From Flavobacterium odoriferum (GTDB lineage Bacteria; Bacteroidota; Bacteroidia; Flavobacteriales; Flavobacteriaceae): a DNA stretch of 64,000 nt. Position numbers and translations under genes: made by a program. A model generated the notes under the pieces. It saw only the letters and a list, made by a program, of their open reading frames with translations. It was not told where the DNA came from and did no database searches. Shown here in pieces: positions 18,432-28,964 of the stretch; position 1 is the first letter of the stretch; each line of letters opens with the position of its first letter. The stretch is taken from the NCBI RefSeq assembly GCF_025499515.1, contig NZ_JAMKFA010000014.1, positions 62,001 to 126,000 of the forward strand, written 5' to 3'.

Positions 18432-19091
18432 TTATTTTGTTATTTGCTTTAAATCTGCAATGGTTGCAATTGGGTCTTGCGCATTAAAAACATAACTTCC
18501 AGCCACTAATACATCAGCACCAGCATCAACTAATTGTTTTGTGTTTTTATTGGTTACACCGCCGTCAATTTCGATTATTGTGGCCGTATTTTTTTTATTA
18601 ATTAGAGCTTTTAGTTTTTCAACTTTAGCATAAGTGTTTTCAATGAATGATTGTCCTCCAAAACCTGGATTTACACTCATAATACAAACCAAATCTATAT
18701 ACTGAATAACATCTTCTAATAAATCAACATTTGTATGAGGATTTAAAGCTACTCCAGCCTTCATTCCTTCTGCTTTGATTGCTTGAAGTGTTCTGTGTAA
18801 ATGTGTGCAAGCTTCGTAATGAACTGTCAAAACATCAGCACCTAATTTTTTGAATGTTGTAATATATCTATCAGGATCAACAATCATCAAGTGAACATCG
18901 ATTGTTTTTTTAGCGTGTTTGTTTATCGCATCTAAAACAGGCATTCCAAAAGAAATATTCGGAACAAAAACGCCATCCATAATGTCGATGTGAAACCAAT
19001 CCGCTTCACTAGCATTAATCATTTCGATGTCGCGTTGTAAATTAGCAAAATCAGCGGCAAGAACTGATGGAGCAATAAGTGTGTTTTTCAT
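18432..19091 (-). CDS. rpe: ribulose-phosphate 3-epimerase
   Basis: This TIM-barrel enzyme interconverts ribulose 5-phosphate and xylulose 5-phosphate in the pentose phosphate pathway. Hallmarks are APSVLAADFANL at the N-terminus, DIMDGVFVPNISFG with a metal-binding aspartate, HLMIVDPDRY, MSVNPGFGGQSF, and IEIDGGVTNKNT with VAGSYVF at the phosphate site. The length of 219 residues is standard. It is convergent with the CBS gene and lies downstream of rpoD, which has its own terminator between them. Confidence 0.97.
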   Translation of the reverse strand: MKNTLIAPSVLAADFANLQRDIEMINASEADWFHIDIMDGVFVPNISFGMPVLDAINKHAKKTIDVHLMIVDPDRYITTFKKLGADVLTVHYEACTHLHRTLQAIKAEGMKAGVALNPHTNVDLLEDVIQYIDLVCIMSVNPGFGGQSFIENTYAKVEKLKALINKKNTATIIEIDGGVTNKNTKQLVDAGADVLVAGSYVFNAQDPIATIADLKQITK

Positions 19092-19118
19092 GTTGTAGTT
19101 ATGTTGTTTGTTGCAGAT

Positions 19119-19229
19119 TTCAAAATTCTTTGTTCAACATTGAATGTTCAATCTTTTTGCAAATGTACAAATTATAAACTTTTATTTTTTGAATTTTGAA
19201 TATTCAACTTGGAATGTTGAATTTTGAAG
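19119..19229. repeat. inverted word repeats between rpe and rpoD
   Basis: The region is built from TTCAAAATTC, TTCAACATT and their complements (TTGAATATTCAA, AATGTTGAATTTTGAA), so it can fold back on itself around an AT-rich centre. It overlaps a candidate rpe promoter element. No coding potential is seen here. Confidence 0.5.
19160..19167 (-). promoter_or_regulatory. candidate -7 element for rpe
   Basis: On the minus strand this reads TACATTTG, a full match to TAnnTTTG, about 69 bases upstream of the rpe ATG. No convincing -33 element is seen. Confidence 0.45.
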
Positions 19230-19233
19230 TTTT

Positions 19234-19271
19234 AAAAAAAAAAATAAAACCTCGGTAATCAGCCGAGGTTT
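19234..19271 (-). terminator. terminator of rpoD
   Basis: AAACCTCGG (19247-19255) pairs with CCGAGGTTT (19263-19271). Read on the minus strand, the stem is followed by a long T-rich run. Confidence 0.85.
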
Positions 19272-19326
19272 CAATCATCAATCAAAAAACGAACAGTCTT
19301 AGACTGTTGTTACTATAATTTAGGGA

Positions 19327-20190
19327 TTAGCCTAAATAAGTTTTTAATATTTTACTTCTAGAAGTATGTTTTAATCTTCTAATTGCTTTTTCTTTAATCT
19401 GACGAACACGCTCACGAGTTAAATCGAAAGTTTCTCCAATTTCTTCTAAAGTCATTGGGTGTTGGTCACCTAAACCAAAGTACAAACGCACTACATCAGC
19501 CTCTCTTGGAGTTAATGTTTCTAATGCTCTTTCGATTTCAGTTTGTAATGATTCGTGAATTAATTCTCTATCTGGATTTGGAGATTCACCTGAACGTAAA
19601 ACGTCGTATAAGTTAGAATCTTCTCCTTCCACTAAAGGAGCATCCATTGATAAATGACGACCAGAGTTTTTCATAGACTCTTTTACATCATTCACAGTCA
19701 TATCTAATTCTTTTGCAATTTCTTCAGCAGAAGGTGGGCGCTCATTAGATTGCTCTAATAAGGCATACATTTTGTTGATTTTATTGATAGAACCAATTTT
19801 GTTTAATGGTAAACGAACGATACGAGATTGTTCTGCCAAAGCTTGAAGGATCGATTGACGAATCCACCATACAGCATATGAAATGAATTTGAATCCACGC
19901 GTTTCATCAAAACGTTGTGCAGCTTTAATTAATCCTAAATTTCCTTCGTTAATTAAATCAGGAAGTGTAAGTCCTTGATTTTGATATTGTTTTGCTACTG
20001 AAACTACGAAACGTAAATTAGCTTTTGTTAATTTTTCTAAAGCGCGTTGATCTCCGGCTTTAATTCTTTGTGCTAATTCTACTTCTTCATCAGCAGTAAT
20101 AAGGTCAACTTTTCCAATTTCTTGTAGGTATTTGTCTAAGGAAGCAGTTTCACGATTGGTAACCTGCTTGGTAATTTTAAGTTGTCTCAT
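19327..20190 (-). CDS. rpoD: primary RNA polymerase sigma factor (RpoD/SigA type)
   Basis: This 287-residue housekeeping sigma factor is of the short Bacteroidota type, lacking the long N-terminal region 1.1 of E. coli sigma 70. Region 1.2 begins [14 protein letters not shown]. Region 2 contains [18 protein letters not shown] and [14 protein letters not shown]. Region 3 follows, and region 4 ends with [20 protein letters not shown], the -35-type recognition helix. It is the protein expected to recognise the TAnnTTTG promoters seen across this window. A Shine-Dalgarno-like AAGGAG lies nine bases before the ATG. Confidence 0.96.
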   Translation of the reverse strand: MRQLKITKQVTNRETASLDKYLQEIGKVDLITADEEVELAQRIKAGDQRALEKLTKANLRFVVSVAKQYQNQGLTLPDLINEGNLGLIKAAQRFDETRGFKFISYAVWWIRQSILQALAEQSRIVRLPLNKIGSINKINKMYALLEQSNERPPSAEEIAKELDMTVNDVKESMKNSGRHLSMDAPLVEGEDSNLYDVLRSGESPNPDRELIHESLQTEIERALETLTPREADVVRLYFGLGDQHPMTLEEIGETFDLTRERVRQIKEKAIRRLKHTSRSKILKTYLG

Positions 20191-20199
20191 TTATATTTT

Positions 20200-20205
20200 C
20201 TCCTT
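20200..20205 (-). promoter_or_regulatory. Shine-Dalgarno-like site of rpoD
   Basis: On the minus strand this reads AAGGAG, nine bases before the rpoD ATG. Such matches are rare among the starts of this window. Confidence 0.45.
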
Positions 20206-20296
20206 ACTTTTTAAAAGTTCTGGTAGTTATACGTAAGAGGTTTCAAAAAAGTTACAAAAAGTTTAGAAAAAAACTAATTCAACGAAATCAATTTAT

Positions 20297-21964
20297 TTAT
20301 TCAACCGAAAAATATTCTTTTAGAACTATGTGTTTACCGTTATCTGTAAAGCCTTCTAATGTTATTTCAAAATTACCTTTAATGTCAGAAGAATAGAATT
20401 CTATAGATTTATTTTCATTATTAATTTCTAAATTTGGCTTCCACAATAATTGATATCTGTAGTCTGGTATTCTTTCTAAATCAGTGTTGTTATAATTTGG
20501 TTGATTATATTTGGTTGATGTACTATATCTTTCAATTGTAATTGGTGTTACTTCTTTTGGAATTAATGAATAATTTTTATCAAATGTAATTATTGAAATT
20601 ACTCCACTAAATATTCTTGAACCATAAACATAAGGTTTGTTTATAACGCTAATTTTATAGATGTTTTTTGTGTTGTAATTAAATAGTTCATTTAGGTTCT
20701 GAATCAATAAGCCATCAACTAAGACCATAGCTTTTCCATACGAATCGCCACTTGTAACATAATCTCTAATGTGTAAGCTGTATTGTTCTTTATTTTGTTT
20801 AAAATAAACAGAAGGAATAATTTCAATTATAGTTTCTTTAAATGATGGAAACCTTTTATAATCGTCTAAGATATAATCGGTTTGATTTGGGTTATAAAAT
20901 GGAAAAAAAGTTTTGTCATTTTTAAAAATATCTTGTGTATCGTATGTGTTTTGAATTTGGCATGAAATTAGTCTTTCTTCAATTTGATTTACAAAATTTG
21001 GATTAATGTAAATTTCATCATTCGTATTTGTTCCAATTAATTTAGTAGTTGTTGGATTATCTAAGATGATTTTATAATCGTTTGATTCATCATCAAGTAC
21101 TTGTATAAATGCATTGTTATTAGTAATATTTTTATCCAAAATGAAATTAAAAGTTCCGTTAGAATTGGTTCTGAAAACTTTTAAATCAAATTTTTCGCCG
21201 GTAAATGAAAGTGCAACATCATTATTTTCAAGTTTTTTACTTGGATTTTCAGTTGTAATCTTACCAGATAATAATTCGCCTCTTAATTCAGGTAAATAGG
21301 AAATTGTACTGATTTTTTCACTAGATTTTTGTGAAATCACATTATTTGAATTATCAAAATTTAAGCTATCAATTTTTCTTACCGAAATTGAAAAATTATT
21401 TGAAGTGCTTTTTAACTCTTTGTTTTCTATTTGTAATGTTATCTTTTCTCTTGAAGAAAATGTTTTTTTGTTTAACGATAGCAATAAATCATGATTTGAG
21501 TCATTTTTGCTATTTTTTTGAAATTTGTTAAATGATTTTTTTTCTTCTTTATTTTGAAAAGGTTTGAAAGGATTAATGATGGTAATTTCGGTTTCAAAAT
21601 ATTTATTTGAAGAATTATTTTGCATCCAACTTGTATAACCAACAAGTTTGTATTTGCCAGTTTCATAATTTGTTGAAATAAAGATTTCATTGTTTCCAAT
21701 TCCATCTGTTAGCTCAATTTTGTTTCGTGTTAAGCTAATTCCTTTACTATTGAAAAGTTCAACATAGGCAATTTTACTGATTTTGCTTAAATTGTTGTTT
21801 GAGTTTTCAAAACAGTATACTTTGTATAATAATGATTCGCCAGATATAAAAGTTTCTGAATTTGTATGAATATAAATAGATTCTGTAGGAAAACTATTTT
21901 CTTGAGACAAAGCAATAGCGTTAAATGTAAAAACAGCTATTATTAAATATATAAATTTTCTCAT
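20297..21964 (-). CDS. secreted MG2-like / TonB plug-like protein without a barrel
   Basis: The roughly 555-residue product has a signal peptide (RKFIYLIIAVFTFNAIALSQ). An MG2-like region of about 30-130 (SIYIHTNSETFISGESLLYKV) carries the GKYKLVGYTSWMQNN pattern. Near the C-terminus is a plug-like segment (GKAMVLVDGLLIQNLNELFN, then VYGSRIFSGVISIITF), but no outer-membrane barrel follows. The ATG at 21964 overlaps the TGA of the DUF4249 gene (ATGA), so translation is probably coupled; an ATG two codons upstream is possible. It is last in a four-gene outer-membrane operon. Its biochemical role is not known. Confidence 0.75.
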   Translation of the reverse strand: MRKFIYLIIAVFTFNAIALSQENSFPTESIYIHTNSETFISGESLLYKVYCFENSNNNLSKISKIAYVELFNSKGISLTRNKIELTDGIGNNEIFISTNYETGKYKLVGYTSWMQNNSSNKYFETEITIINPFKPFQNKEEKKSFNKFQKNSKNDSNHDLLLSLNKKTFSSREKITLQIENKELKSTSNNFSISVRKIDSLNFDNSNNVISQKSSEKISTISYLPELRGELLSGKITTENPSKKLENNDVALSFTGEKFDLKVFRTNSNGTFNFILDKNITNNNAFIQVLDDESNDYKIILDNPTTTKLIGTNTNDEIYINPNFVNQIEERLISCQIQNTYDTQDIFKNDKTFFPFYNPNQTDYILDDYKRFPSFKETIIEIIPSVYFKQNKEQYSLHIRDYVTSGDSYGKAMVLVDGLLIQNLNELFNYNTKNIYKISVINKPYVYGSRIFSGVISIITFDKNYSLIPKEVTPITIERYSTSTKYNQPNYNNTDLERIPDYRYQLLWKPNLEINNENKSIEFYSSDIKGNFEITLEGFTDNGKHIVLKEYFSVE

Positions 21965-23148
21965 TCCCAAAAAGCTGGTATTACGTTAGATGAAAAAGTT
22001 GTGCAATCTCCACATACTGGTTTTACCATTTTAAAAATAACTCCTTCGCTTGCATAATATACTAATTTACCAGACATGTAATTAGATTTTAATGAATAGA
22101 AGCCATTTGCGGCACAACTTGGACCAAAGCAACTGCTGTCAAATTCTTTTATATCACAGGTGTCTAAATAATCTGGGAATAATTCACCTGGAAATATTTC
22201 TTCATAATTAAAAAATATTCTTTTTGATGAAACCGAAGCAACATTAAAAATTCCAATTACTTTTTCATTTGGATTGTTTGTACATTGTATATTGCCATAA
22301 ATAAATCCTGGTTGAATTTGAGACAATACGTTTTCTGAGTTTGAAAAACTTTTTAAGATTCTGTAAAAATTGTACGAATTAAAACTTTCAACATACTGTT
22401 TAACCAGTATGCTGTATCGATTAGCAATACTATAGTTATTTTGAGGTATAAATTTTACAGGAAAATTTGTTACTCGATCTTCAGTCATTTCAATTGTTGA
22501 TGCAAGAATGATATTATTTGATTTATTTGTGGTGTAACAAGTTCTTGTTTGTGGATCATCTCTTAAAGATATAATTATTTCATTATCACTTGTAAATGTT
22601 AATTTATTTGGTGACCATCTTGGGACTATTACTTTATAAGTTTCTTCATAAGTATAACGATAATATTTTGAAGTATTTAAAGGGTCATAGCTGTTAGCTG
22701 CAATTTCAACACCACGCACTCCGTTATTTGTTACTGCAGACGCAGTAATTTCTTCAAGAGGCGTAACAGTTGTTAATGTTTCAAGATTTGAAACATAATT
22801 ATTTCCATTTGAAGTTTCGATGGTTAATTTATACTTAACACCTGCAATGGCTTGAAAAATATTTGTTGATTTATAAATTCCGTCAATTTCCTCAAAATCT
22901 TGAACAGATCCATCATCGCCATAAATTTTTACAACGGCTCCAGTTTCTACTTCATTTTCATTTTCTTCAAGACGATAGGTTTTTGTGAGTTTTACTTCAT
23001 GTTGTTTTGCTTCATTTGTTAGAACTGCCTCTACAACTAAAGCACTCTCATAAGTATTTGATTGGAGAGCATAAGGCTCTGTACAACTTACTATTGAAAA
23101 TATCATAAGTAATTGTAAAATGGATTTAATTGAAATATTTTTTTTCAT
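21961..23148 (-). CDS. DUF4249 domain-containing lipoprotein
   Basis: The 395-residue product has a lipoprotein signal peptide ending IVSC, so the mature N-terminal cysteine is at about residue 22. The pattern ALVVEAVLTNEAKQHEVKLTKTYRL, with the following GAVVKIYGDDGS, is characteristic of DUF4249. Members are usually encoded beside a TonB receptor, as here, and are presumed surface or periplasmic partners in uptake. Several C-terminal cysteines (CDIKEFDSSCFGPSCAANG, CGDC) may form disulfides or bind metal. It starts two bases after the receptor gene ends. Confidence 0.88.
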   Translation of the reverse strand: MKKNISIKSILQLLMIFSIVSCTEPYALQSNTYESALVVEAVLTNEAKQHEVKLTKTYRLEENENEVETGAVVKIYGDDGSVQDFEEIDGIYKSTNIFQAIAGVKYKLTIETSNGNNYVSNLETLTTVTPLEEITASAVTNNGVRGVEIAANSYDPLNTSKYYRYTYEETYKVIVPRWSPNKLTFTSDNEIIISLRDDPQTRTCYTTNKSNNIILASTIEMTEDRVTNFPVKFIPQNNYSIANRYSILVKQYVESFNSYNFYRILKSFSNSENVLSQIQPGFIYGNIQCTNNPNEKVIGIFNVASVSSKRIFFNYEEIFPGELFPDYLDTCDIKEFDSSCFGPSCAANGFYSLKSNYMSGKLVYYASEGVIFKMVKPVCGDCTTFSSNVIPAFWE

Positions 23149-23150
23149 AA

Positions 23151-25907
23151 CTAAAATTTAAAGTTATAGGTTATAGTAGGTACTGGAATTGAAAATATAG
23201 TTGTTTTATATCCTTTTATTTTGCCATCTTCTGTTACAAAATAGATAGAATATGGATTGTTTCTTCCTAATACATTATAGATTGAGATGTTCCAAAAACT
23301 ATGAGCTAGTTTTTTTATTTTATGGTTCCCTTCAATATTAAATCCAATATCTAATCTGTAATAATCTGGTATTCTAAATTGGTTTCTATCACTATATAAT
23401 GTGTATTGCGCTCCACCATACTCATAACTTCCAATAGGATATGTTATTGGTCGTCCTGTTTGATATATAAAGTTTGAAGAAATACTATATCTTTTTGTGA
23501 ATTTGTAATTTAGTATAAGACTTAAATCATGAGGTTTGTCAAAGTTTGCAGGAAAATATTTTCCATTATTTACTACTTCTTCAGGAAATTGACTATCTAA
23601 TTTTACTAAAGTTCTTGAATAAGTGTATCCTAGCCAACCATTTAATCGACCACTTGTTTTCTTTAATAAAAATTCAATTCCATATGCTTTTCCTTCACCT
23701 TGAATAACTTCAGTTTCGATGTAATCATTTAGAATAAGTTCGGCTCCAGTTTTATAATCTAAAAAGTTTGATGATTTTTTATAGTAAGTTTCTAAACTCA
23801 CTTCGTATGGTGTGCCTTTAAAATTTTTGTACAAACCTATTGTTGCTTGTTGTCCAAAAGTAGGTTTTATATTTAAGTCAGAAAGTTTCCACGTATCTGT
23901 TGGCGATTGTGTTGTATTTGTTGATAATTTATGTAAATATTGATAATTAGTATCATAGCTCATTTTTAACGATAACGTTTCATTTAATAGATATCTTAAT
24001 GCAAGCCTATATTCTAAACCATTATAGGTTTTTATTGTTTCATTATTTTTGTACTCAATTACGTTGTTTACATTTTCATCATTAATTGGTGCATTATCAT
24101 TATATTGTCTTTGTGTTCCTTCTCCAAGCGCAAGGAAATTTGAAAAACGAAGTCCAGCAGTTAATGATAATTTGTCGTTTAAAGTAAAGTTGTTTGATAA
24201 AAACACTGCATTTTCTAATCCTTTTTCTTTATTTACTGATTTATAAGCTAAAATTGAATTTTCGTCATTTGGTTGAAATGTTCCAGGATTGATATTGTAA
24301 AGTGTTGAATTAATCCCATAACTAATTTTATGTTTTTTCTTCAAATTATATGAACCTTTAAAAAACAATTTTGTTTCATTGACTTTGTAATCAAAATCAA
24401 ATGAGTTTAAATTATTTCCGTTATAACCAATGTTAAATTTATATTCAGAATTTGTAATACCTAGATCGGCATTGCTATTCTCGTTGAAATAATGTTTTAT
24501 CTTAAATCCAAGAACTCGATTGCTGTAATTATATGTGGAATCAATACTTAGATTGAATTTATCATCACTATAATATGCAATAGCTTCAATATCTGTTTTT
24601 TGGGTAATCTTGTGATTGTATTTTAAAAATAAATCATAAAAGGATGCGCCACTATTTTTTATTTTTTCATTATCAACTAATTTTAATACCCAATCAGAAT
24701 ATGTTGCTCTTCCTCCAACTAATAAACTTGATTTGTTTTTAACAATTGGAATGCTTAAAGTAATATTACTTGTGACAGGACCAATTCCTCCTTCTCCAGT
24801 AATTTTTTCTGTATTGCCTTTTTTTGTTTGAATATCAAATACAGAGGCAATTCTGCCACCAAATTCTACAGGAATGCTGGCTTTGTAAATTTCGGCATTA
24901 TTGATTACATATGGATTTATGGATGAAAAAAAGCCAAAAAAGTGTGTTGGATTATAAATTGTTGCATTATCTAATAAAAATAGATTTTGGTCTTCTTTAC
25001 CACCTCTAACATTGACGCCAGAGGATCCTTCACCTGTTGTTTTTATTCCTGGTAAAGTAGTTGCAACTTTAAGAATGTCACGTTCTCCAAGTACCATAGG
25101 AACATTTTTAACTTCTTCCATATTAAAAGAAGTTACCCCAGTAGTCGTGTTTTTAATATTTTTATCGCTTTTTGCTTCTACAATTATTTCATTTAATTCC
25201 GTGATTGATTCATTGATAGTAAAGTCAACTATGCCATTATTAAAAACCATTATATTGTGTCTAGTTTTTTTATATCCCATTGAAACAATCTCAACAGAAT
25301 ATTTTCCATAAGGTAATTTTACTTTGTAAAAGCCGTTGTTATCGGTGGTTATTACAATATTTTTTTGAGGTATTCTAATTACTGCATTAGCAATTGGCTC
25401 TCCACTAATTTTATTACTTACAAGACCATTAATTTCATAAAGTGTTCCTTTTTTTTCTTTGGATTCTTTTCCAATGATTTTAAGCGATTTGTTTTCTTCA
25501 CTATTTTCAGCAACATTATTTTTTGCAAAAAATAATTCTGGAGTAACTTCTTCATTATTTTTATTTATCTCATTTTCTTTATTTAAAAAAGAAGACGAGA
25601 CTTTATTGTGAATTACATTGTTTTTTGAAAGAATTACTTTTTTTCCACTTATTAAGAAATTAATATCTGTTTCTTTAAAAATTGAAGTTAGAACTTCGTC
25701 AATTGTGGCAGATTCAATTGCTATTTTTATTTTATTGTTAGAACTAATCCATTCATTTTTAAAATAGAAAAAATAATTTGTTTTACTTTCAATTTCTTGA
25801 ATGCATTGTTGAATTGTTAAATCATTAAATTCTATTTTAATTTTTTCTTCTTGTGAAAAAATGGAACAAGAGCAAAAAAGCAATAATAGTATAAATTTTA
25901 ATTTCAT
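23151..25907 (-). CDS. TonB-dependent outer-membrane receptor with STN and carboxypeptidase-like domains
   Basis: The 918-residue receptor has a signal peptide (to about residue 19), then an STN (secretin/TonB N-terminus) domain at about 22-95. A low-complexity asparagine-rich linker is followed by a carboxypeptidase-regulatory-like domain at about 155-230, a plug at about 262-365 (GEGSSGVNVRGGKEDQNLFL) and a beta barrel ending in YNFKF. STN domains usually signal to an anti-sigma factor, but no FecR/sigma pair is nearby. It is paired with DUF4249 downstream. The substrate is unknown. Confidence 0.92.
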   Translation of the reverse strand: MKLKFILLLLFCSCSIFSQEEKIKIEFNDLTIQQCIQEIESKTNYFFYFKNEWISSNNKIKIAIESATIDEVLTSIFKETDINFLISGKKVILSKNNVIHNKVSSSFLNKENEINKNNEEVTPELFFAKNNVAENSEENKSLKIIGKESKEKKGTLYEINGLVSNKISGEPIANAVIRIPQKNIVITTDNNGFYKVKLPYGKYSVEIVSMGYKKTRHNIMVFNNGIVDFTINESITELNEIIVEAKSDKNIKNTTTGVTSFNMEEVKNVPMVLGERDILKVATTLPGIKTTGEGSSGVNVRGGKEDQNLFLLDNATIYNPTHFFGFFSSINPYVINNAEIYKASIPVEFGGRIASVFDIQTKKGNTEKITGEGGIGPVTSNITLSIPIVKNKSSLLVGGRATYSDWVLKLVDNEKIKNSGASFYDLFLKYNHKITQKTDIEAIAYYSDDKFNLSIDSTYNYSNRVLGFKIKHYFNENSNADLGITNSEYKFNIGYNGNNLNSFDFDYKVNETKLFFKGSYNLKKKHKISYGINSTLYNINPGTFQPNDENSILAYKSVNKEKGLENAVFLSNNFTLNDKLSLTAGLRFSNFLALGEGTQRQYNDNAPINDENVNNVIEYKNNETIKTYNGLEYRLALRYLLNETLSLKMSYDTNYQYLHKLSTNTTQSPTDTWKLSDLNIKPTFGQQATIGLYKNFKGTPYEVSLETYYKKSSNFLDYKTGAELILNDYIETEVIQGEGKAYGIEFLLKKTSGRLNGWLGYTYSRTLVKLDSQFPEEVVNNGKYFPANFDKPHDLSLILNYKFTKRYSISSNFIYQTGRPITYPIGSYEYGGAQYTLYSDRNQFRIPDYYRLDIGFNIEGNHKIKKLAHSFWNISIYNVLGRNNPYSIYFVTEDGKIKGYKTTIFSIPVPTITYNFKF

Positions 25908-25920
25908 TTTAAAGTCTTAT

Positions 25921-26631
25921 TTATTGAATTAATGCGCTTATTTTTTTTATCATTTTTTCAAAAAAAGCATCTTTGTTTTCTTTTAATAATGAATTGTTTT
26001 CATCGTTAAACTGTTTGATGTCATTTTTTAGGTCTGGAAATATTTTCATTAAGTCTTTTGCGCTTTTTATTTCATAATAATTATTGTTAAATGAAAGCAC
26101 ATATTTGTTGTAATTTAAAAAGCTATTAAAGATTCTTTGATTGTTAATAAATTCTTTAGTTTCTTTTTTGTGTTTGATATAGAAACTTAATTTTTCGCTT
26201 TTATAATTTTCTTCAAAGAAACCTTTTATAAATTCTATACTATCTTTTGTGCGATTTCCCAAATTAACAAACTGTTTGTTTTTTATAGTAAATGAATCTA
26301 CGTTCTTAGTTATTAGTTCAACACCAAAGTTTTCTGATTCCCCATAAGGTTTAAATATTAATATATCTCTAAAAATATCGTATTTTAAATTAATATTTCT
26401 ATAGGTTTCGTTTTTATAGGAAAGAGTTTCAGATAAATATTTGTTATTGTAAAATTGGTCAGTTTCTGTTGTCTTGTAATTATTTACAAATAATTTACCA
26501 TTGCTAATTGTTAAATTTTCTTTTCTTAAAATTTCATCAAAATAGGATTCAATATTTTTTTGAGAATAAGACAAAAAACTGAAAAATATGAAGTAGGTAA
26601 AAAATAAAATAGAGATAATTGTTTTTTTCAT
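25921..26631 (-). CDS. secreted protein of unknown function
   Basis: I do not recognise the family. The 236 residues begin with a signal peptide (KKTIISILFFTYFIFFSFLSYSQ), and the mature part is rich in lysine, asparagine and aromatic residues. It is first in the operon with the STN receptor (13 bases upstream of it), so a periplasmic or surface helper in the same uptake system is possible. No catalytic motif is visible. Confidence 0.7.
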   Translation of the reverse strand: MKKTIISILFFTYFIFFSFLSYSQKNIESYFDEILRKENLTISNGKLFVNNYKTTETDQFYNNKYLSETLSYKNETYRNINLKYDIFRDILIFKPYGESENFGVELITKNVDSFTIKNKQFVNLGNRTKDSIEFIKGFFEENYKSEKLSFYIKHKKETKEFINNQRIFNSFLNYNKYVLSFNNNYYEIKSAKDLMKIFPDLKNDIKQFNDENNSLLKENKDAFFEKMIKKISALIQ

Positions 26632-26719
26632 TCTTTTTTAAAATTTTAAGCAAGTTAACTCTTTTTTGTTAATGAAAAAGTTAAAATTATTCTTACAGTA
26701 ATTTTAACATTTTTGTCGT

Positions 26720-26759
26720 AAAAAAAAACTCCAATTCAAATTTTGAATTGGAGTTTTTA
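26720..26759 (-). terminator. terminator of pnp
   Basis: ACTCCAATTCAAA pairs with TTTGAATTGGAGT to make a long hairpin. On the minus strand it is followed by nine T residues. Confidence 0.85.
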
Positions 26760-26779
26760 TATGAATTAATAATAAAATA

Positions 26780-28939
26780 TTAACCCTGTGGGGTATCCTT
26801 TTTTTCAATAGGTCTTTCTTCTCTTGGAGGTCTAGGTAAAAGTGCTTTTCTAGAAACTTTTTCTTTTCTAGTTTTAGGATCAACTCCTAAGTATTTTACC
26901 ATAAATACATCCCCCATGTTTACGACGTCAGTAACATTTTCTGTTCTTTCCCAAGCCAATTCAGATACGTGTAATAAAACTTCATTTCCTGGCGCTTGTG
27001 TATATTCTACAACGGCTCCAAAATCTAACATTTTAATTACTTTTACTTCGTAAGCTTCTCCCATTACTGGTTTGAAAATGATAGAATCAATTTTAGCTAA
27101 TACTGCAGCAATACCATCAGGATTAGTTCCTAAAATTTCAACTACACCTTGCTCATCTACTTCATTAATTACGATAGTTGTTCCAGTAGCTTTTTGTAAT
27201 TCTTGAATTACTTTTCCACCAGGTCCAATTAACGCTCCAATGAAAGCTCCAGGGATTGTTCTTGTAATAATTTTTGGTGCTTTTGGTTTTACTTCAGCTC
27301 TTGGAGTTGCAATAGTTTCAGTGATTTTTCCTAAAATATGCATACGACCATCTCTTGCTTGACCTAAAGCTTGTTCCATGATGTCATAACGTAAACCATC
27401 AATTTTGATGTCCATTTGACATGCTGTAATACCGTCAGCTGTTCCAGTTACTTTAAAGTCCATATCTCCTAAGTGATCTTCATCTCCTAAAATATCAGAC
27501 AATACAGCAAATTTTTCACCATCAGTAATTAATCCCATAGCAATACCAGATACTGGTTTTACCATTTGAACTCCAGCATCCATTAACGCCATTGTACCAG
27601 CGCAAACCGTTGCCATTGAAGAAGAACCGTTAGATTCTAATACTTCAGAAACGATACGAATTGTATATGGACAATCAGCAGGAATCATGTTTTTTAACGC
27701 TCTTTGAGCTAAGTTTCCGTGACCTACTTCTCTTCTTGAAGTTCCTCTTAAAGGTTTTGCTTCACCAGTTGAGAAAGGAGGGAAGTTATAATGTAAATAA
27801 AATTTTTCTTCACCTTGTTCTGATGGAGAATCTATTTGGTTAGCTTCTCTTGAAGTTCCTAAAGTTACTGTAGCTAAAGCTTGAGTTTCTCCACGTGTAA
27901 ATAAAGCCGAACCATGAACAGAAGGTAAATAATCTGTTTCACACCAAATTGGTCTGATTTCAGTTGTTTTTCTTCCGTCTAAACGCAACCCTTTTTCTAA
28001 GATTACATTACGAACAGCTTCTTTGTTAGTTTTGTAGAAATATTTCCCTACTAAATCTCCGTTTTCAGCTAATTCTTCTTCTGTAAATAAAGCTTTTACT
28101 TCTTCTTTTACAGCTGCGAATTTTTCGCCTCTTTCACTTTTTCCTGAAGCTTCTTGAGCAATTGCATAACATTTGTCGTATGCAGCTGCTTTTACTTTTT
28201 TATAAATAGCTTCATCTTCTTTTTCACCTTCATATTCTCTGTAAGCAGGAGAACCAATAGCGGCTCTTAAACGCTCTTGTGCTTGAATTTGAATTTTGAT
28301 AGCTTCGTGAGCAAATTTGATAGCTTCTACCATTTCTGCTTCTGAAATTTCTTTCATTTCTCCTTCTACCATGGCAACAGAATCCATAGAAGCACCAATC
28401 ATCATATCGATGTCTGATTGTGCTAATTCTTCTCTGCTTGGATTGATAACGAATTTTCCGTCGATACGTGCTACACGAACTTCAGAAATTAAGTTATAAA
28501 AAGGAATGTCTGAAACTGCTAATGCAGCTGAAGCCGCTAATCCAGCTAATGCATCTGGCATAACGTTTTCGTCGTGCGACATTAATTGAATCATTACTTG
28601 TGTTTCAGCATGGTAATCGTCTGGGAAAAGTGGACGCAATACACGGTCTACTAATCTCATTGTTAATACTTCGCTGTCGCTTGGACGAGCTTCTCTTTTG
28701 AAGAAACCACCAGGAAAACGACCTGCTGCTGCAAATTTTTCACGATAATCAACCGTTAACGGTAAAAAATCAACACCAGGATTTGATGTTCTTGCAGAAA
28801 CTGCTGTTGCTAATAACATGGCATCGCCCATACGAACAACAACAGATCCATCTGCTTGTTTGGCTAATTTTCCAGTTTCGATTGTGATGCTTCTTCCGTC
28901 ACCTAAATCGATAACTTCTTGGAATACTTTTGGAATCAT
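26780..28939 (-). CDS. pnp: polyribonucleotide nucleotidyltransferase (PNPase)
   Basis: PNPase is the phosphorolytic 3'-5' exoribonuclease of the RNA degradation machinery. The 719 residues show two RNase PH-type domains (about 1-220, with [15 protein letters not shown], and about 310-540, with [19 protein letters not shown] and the [10 protein letters not shown] active-site region) joined by a helical domain. A KH domain carries [14 protein letters not shown] near residue 570, and an S1 domain is at about 625-700. It lies downstream of rpsO, a conserved pairing, with a terminator in between. Confidence 0.97.
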   Translation of the reverse strand: MIPKVFQEVIDLGDGRSITIETGKLAKQADGSVVVRMGDAMLLATAVSARTSNPGVDFLPLTVDYREKFAAAGRFPGGFFKREARPSDSEVLTMRLVDRVLRPLFPDDYHAETQVMIQLMSHDENVMPDALAGLAASAALAVSDIPFYNLISEVRVARIDGKFVINPSREELAQSDIDMMIGASMDSVAMVEGEMKEISEAEMVEAIKFAHEAIKIQIQAQERLRAAIGSPAYREYEGEKEDEAIYKKVKAAAYDKCYAIAQEASGKSERGEKFAAVKEEVKALFTEEELAENGDLVGKYFYKTNKEAVRNVILEKGLRLDGRKTTEIRPIWCETDYLPSVHGSALFTRGETQALATVTLGTSREANQIDSPSEQGEEKFYLHYNFPPFSTGEAKPLRGTSRREVGHGNLAQRALKNMIPADCPYTIRIVSEVLESNGSSSMATVCAGTMALMDAGVQMVKPVSGIAMGLITDGEKFAVLSDILGDEDHLGDMDFKVTGTADGITACQMDIKIDGLRYDIMEQALGQARDGRMHILGKITETIATPRAEVKPKAPKIITRTIPGAFIGALIGPGGKVIQELQKATGTTIVINEVDEQGVVEILGTNPDGIAAVLAKIDSIIFKPVMGEAYEVKVIKMLDFGAVVEYTQAPGNEVLLHVSELAWERTENVTDVVNMGDVFMVKYLGVDPKTRKEKVSRKALLPRPPREERPIEKKDTPQG

Positions 28940-28964
28940 AAAATTTTAATTCTTAATTAAACAA

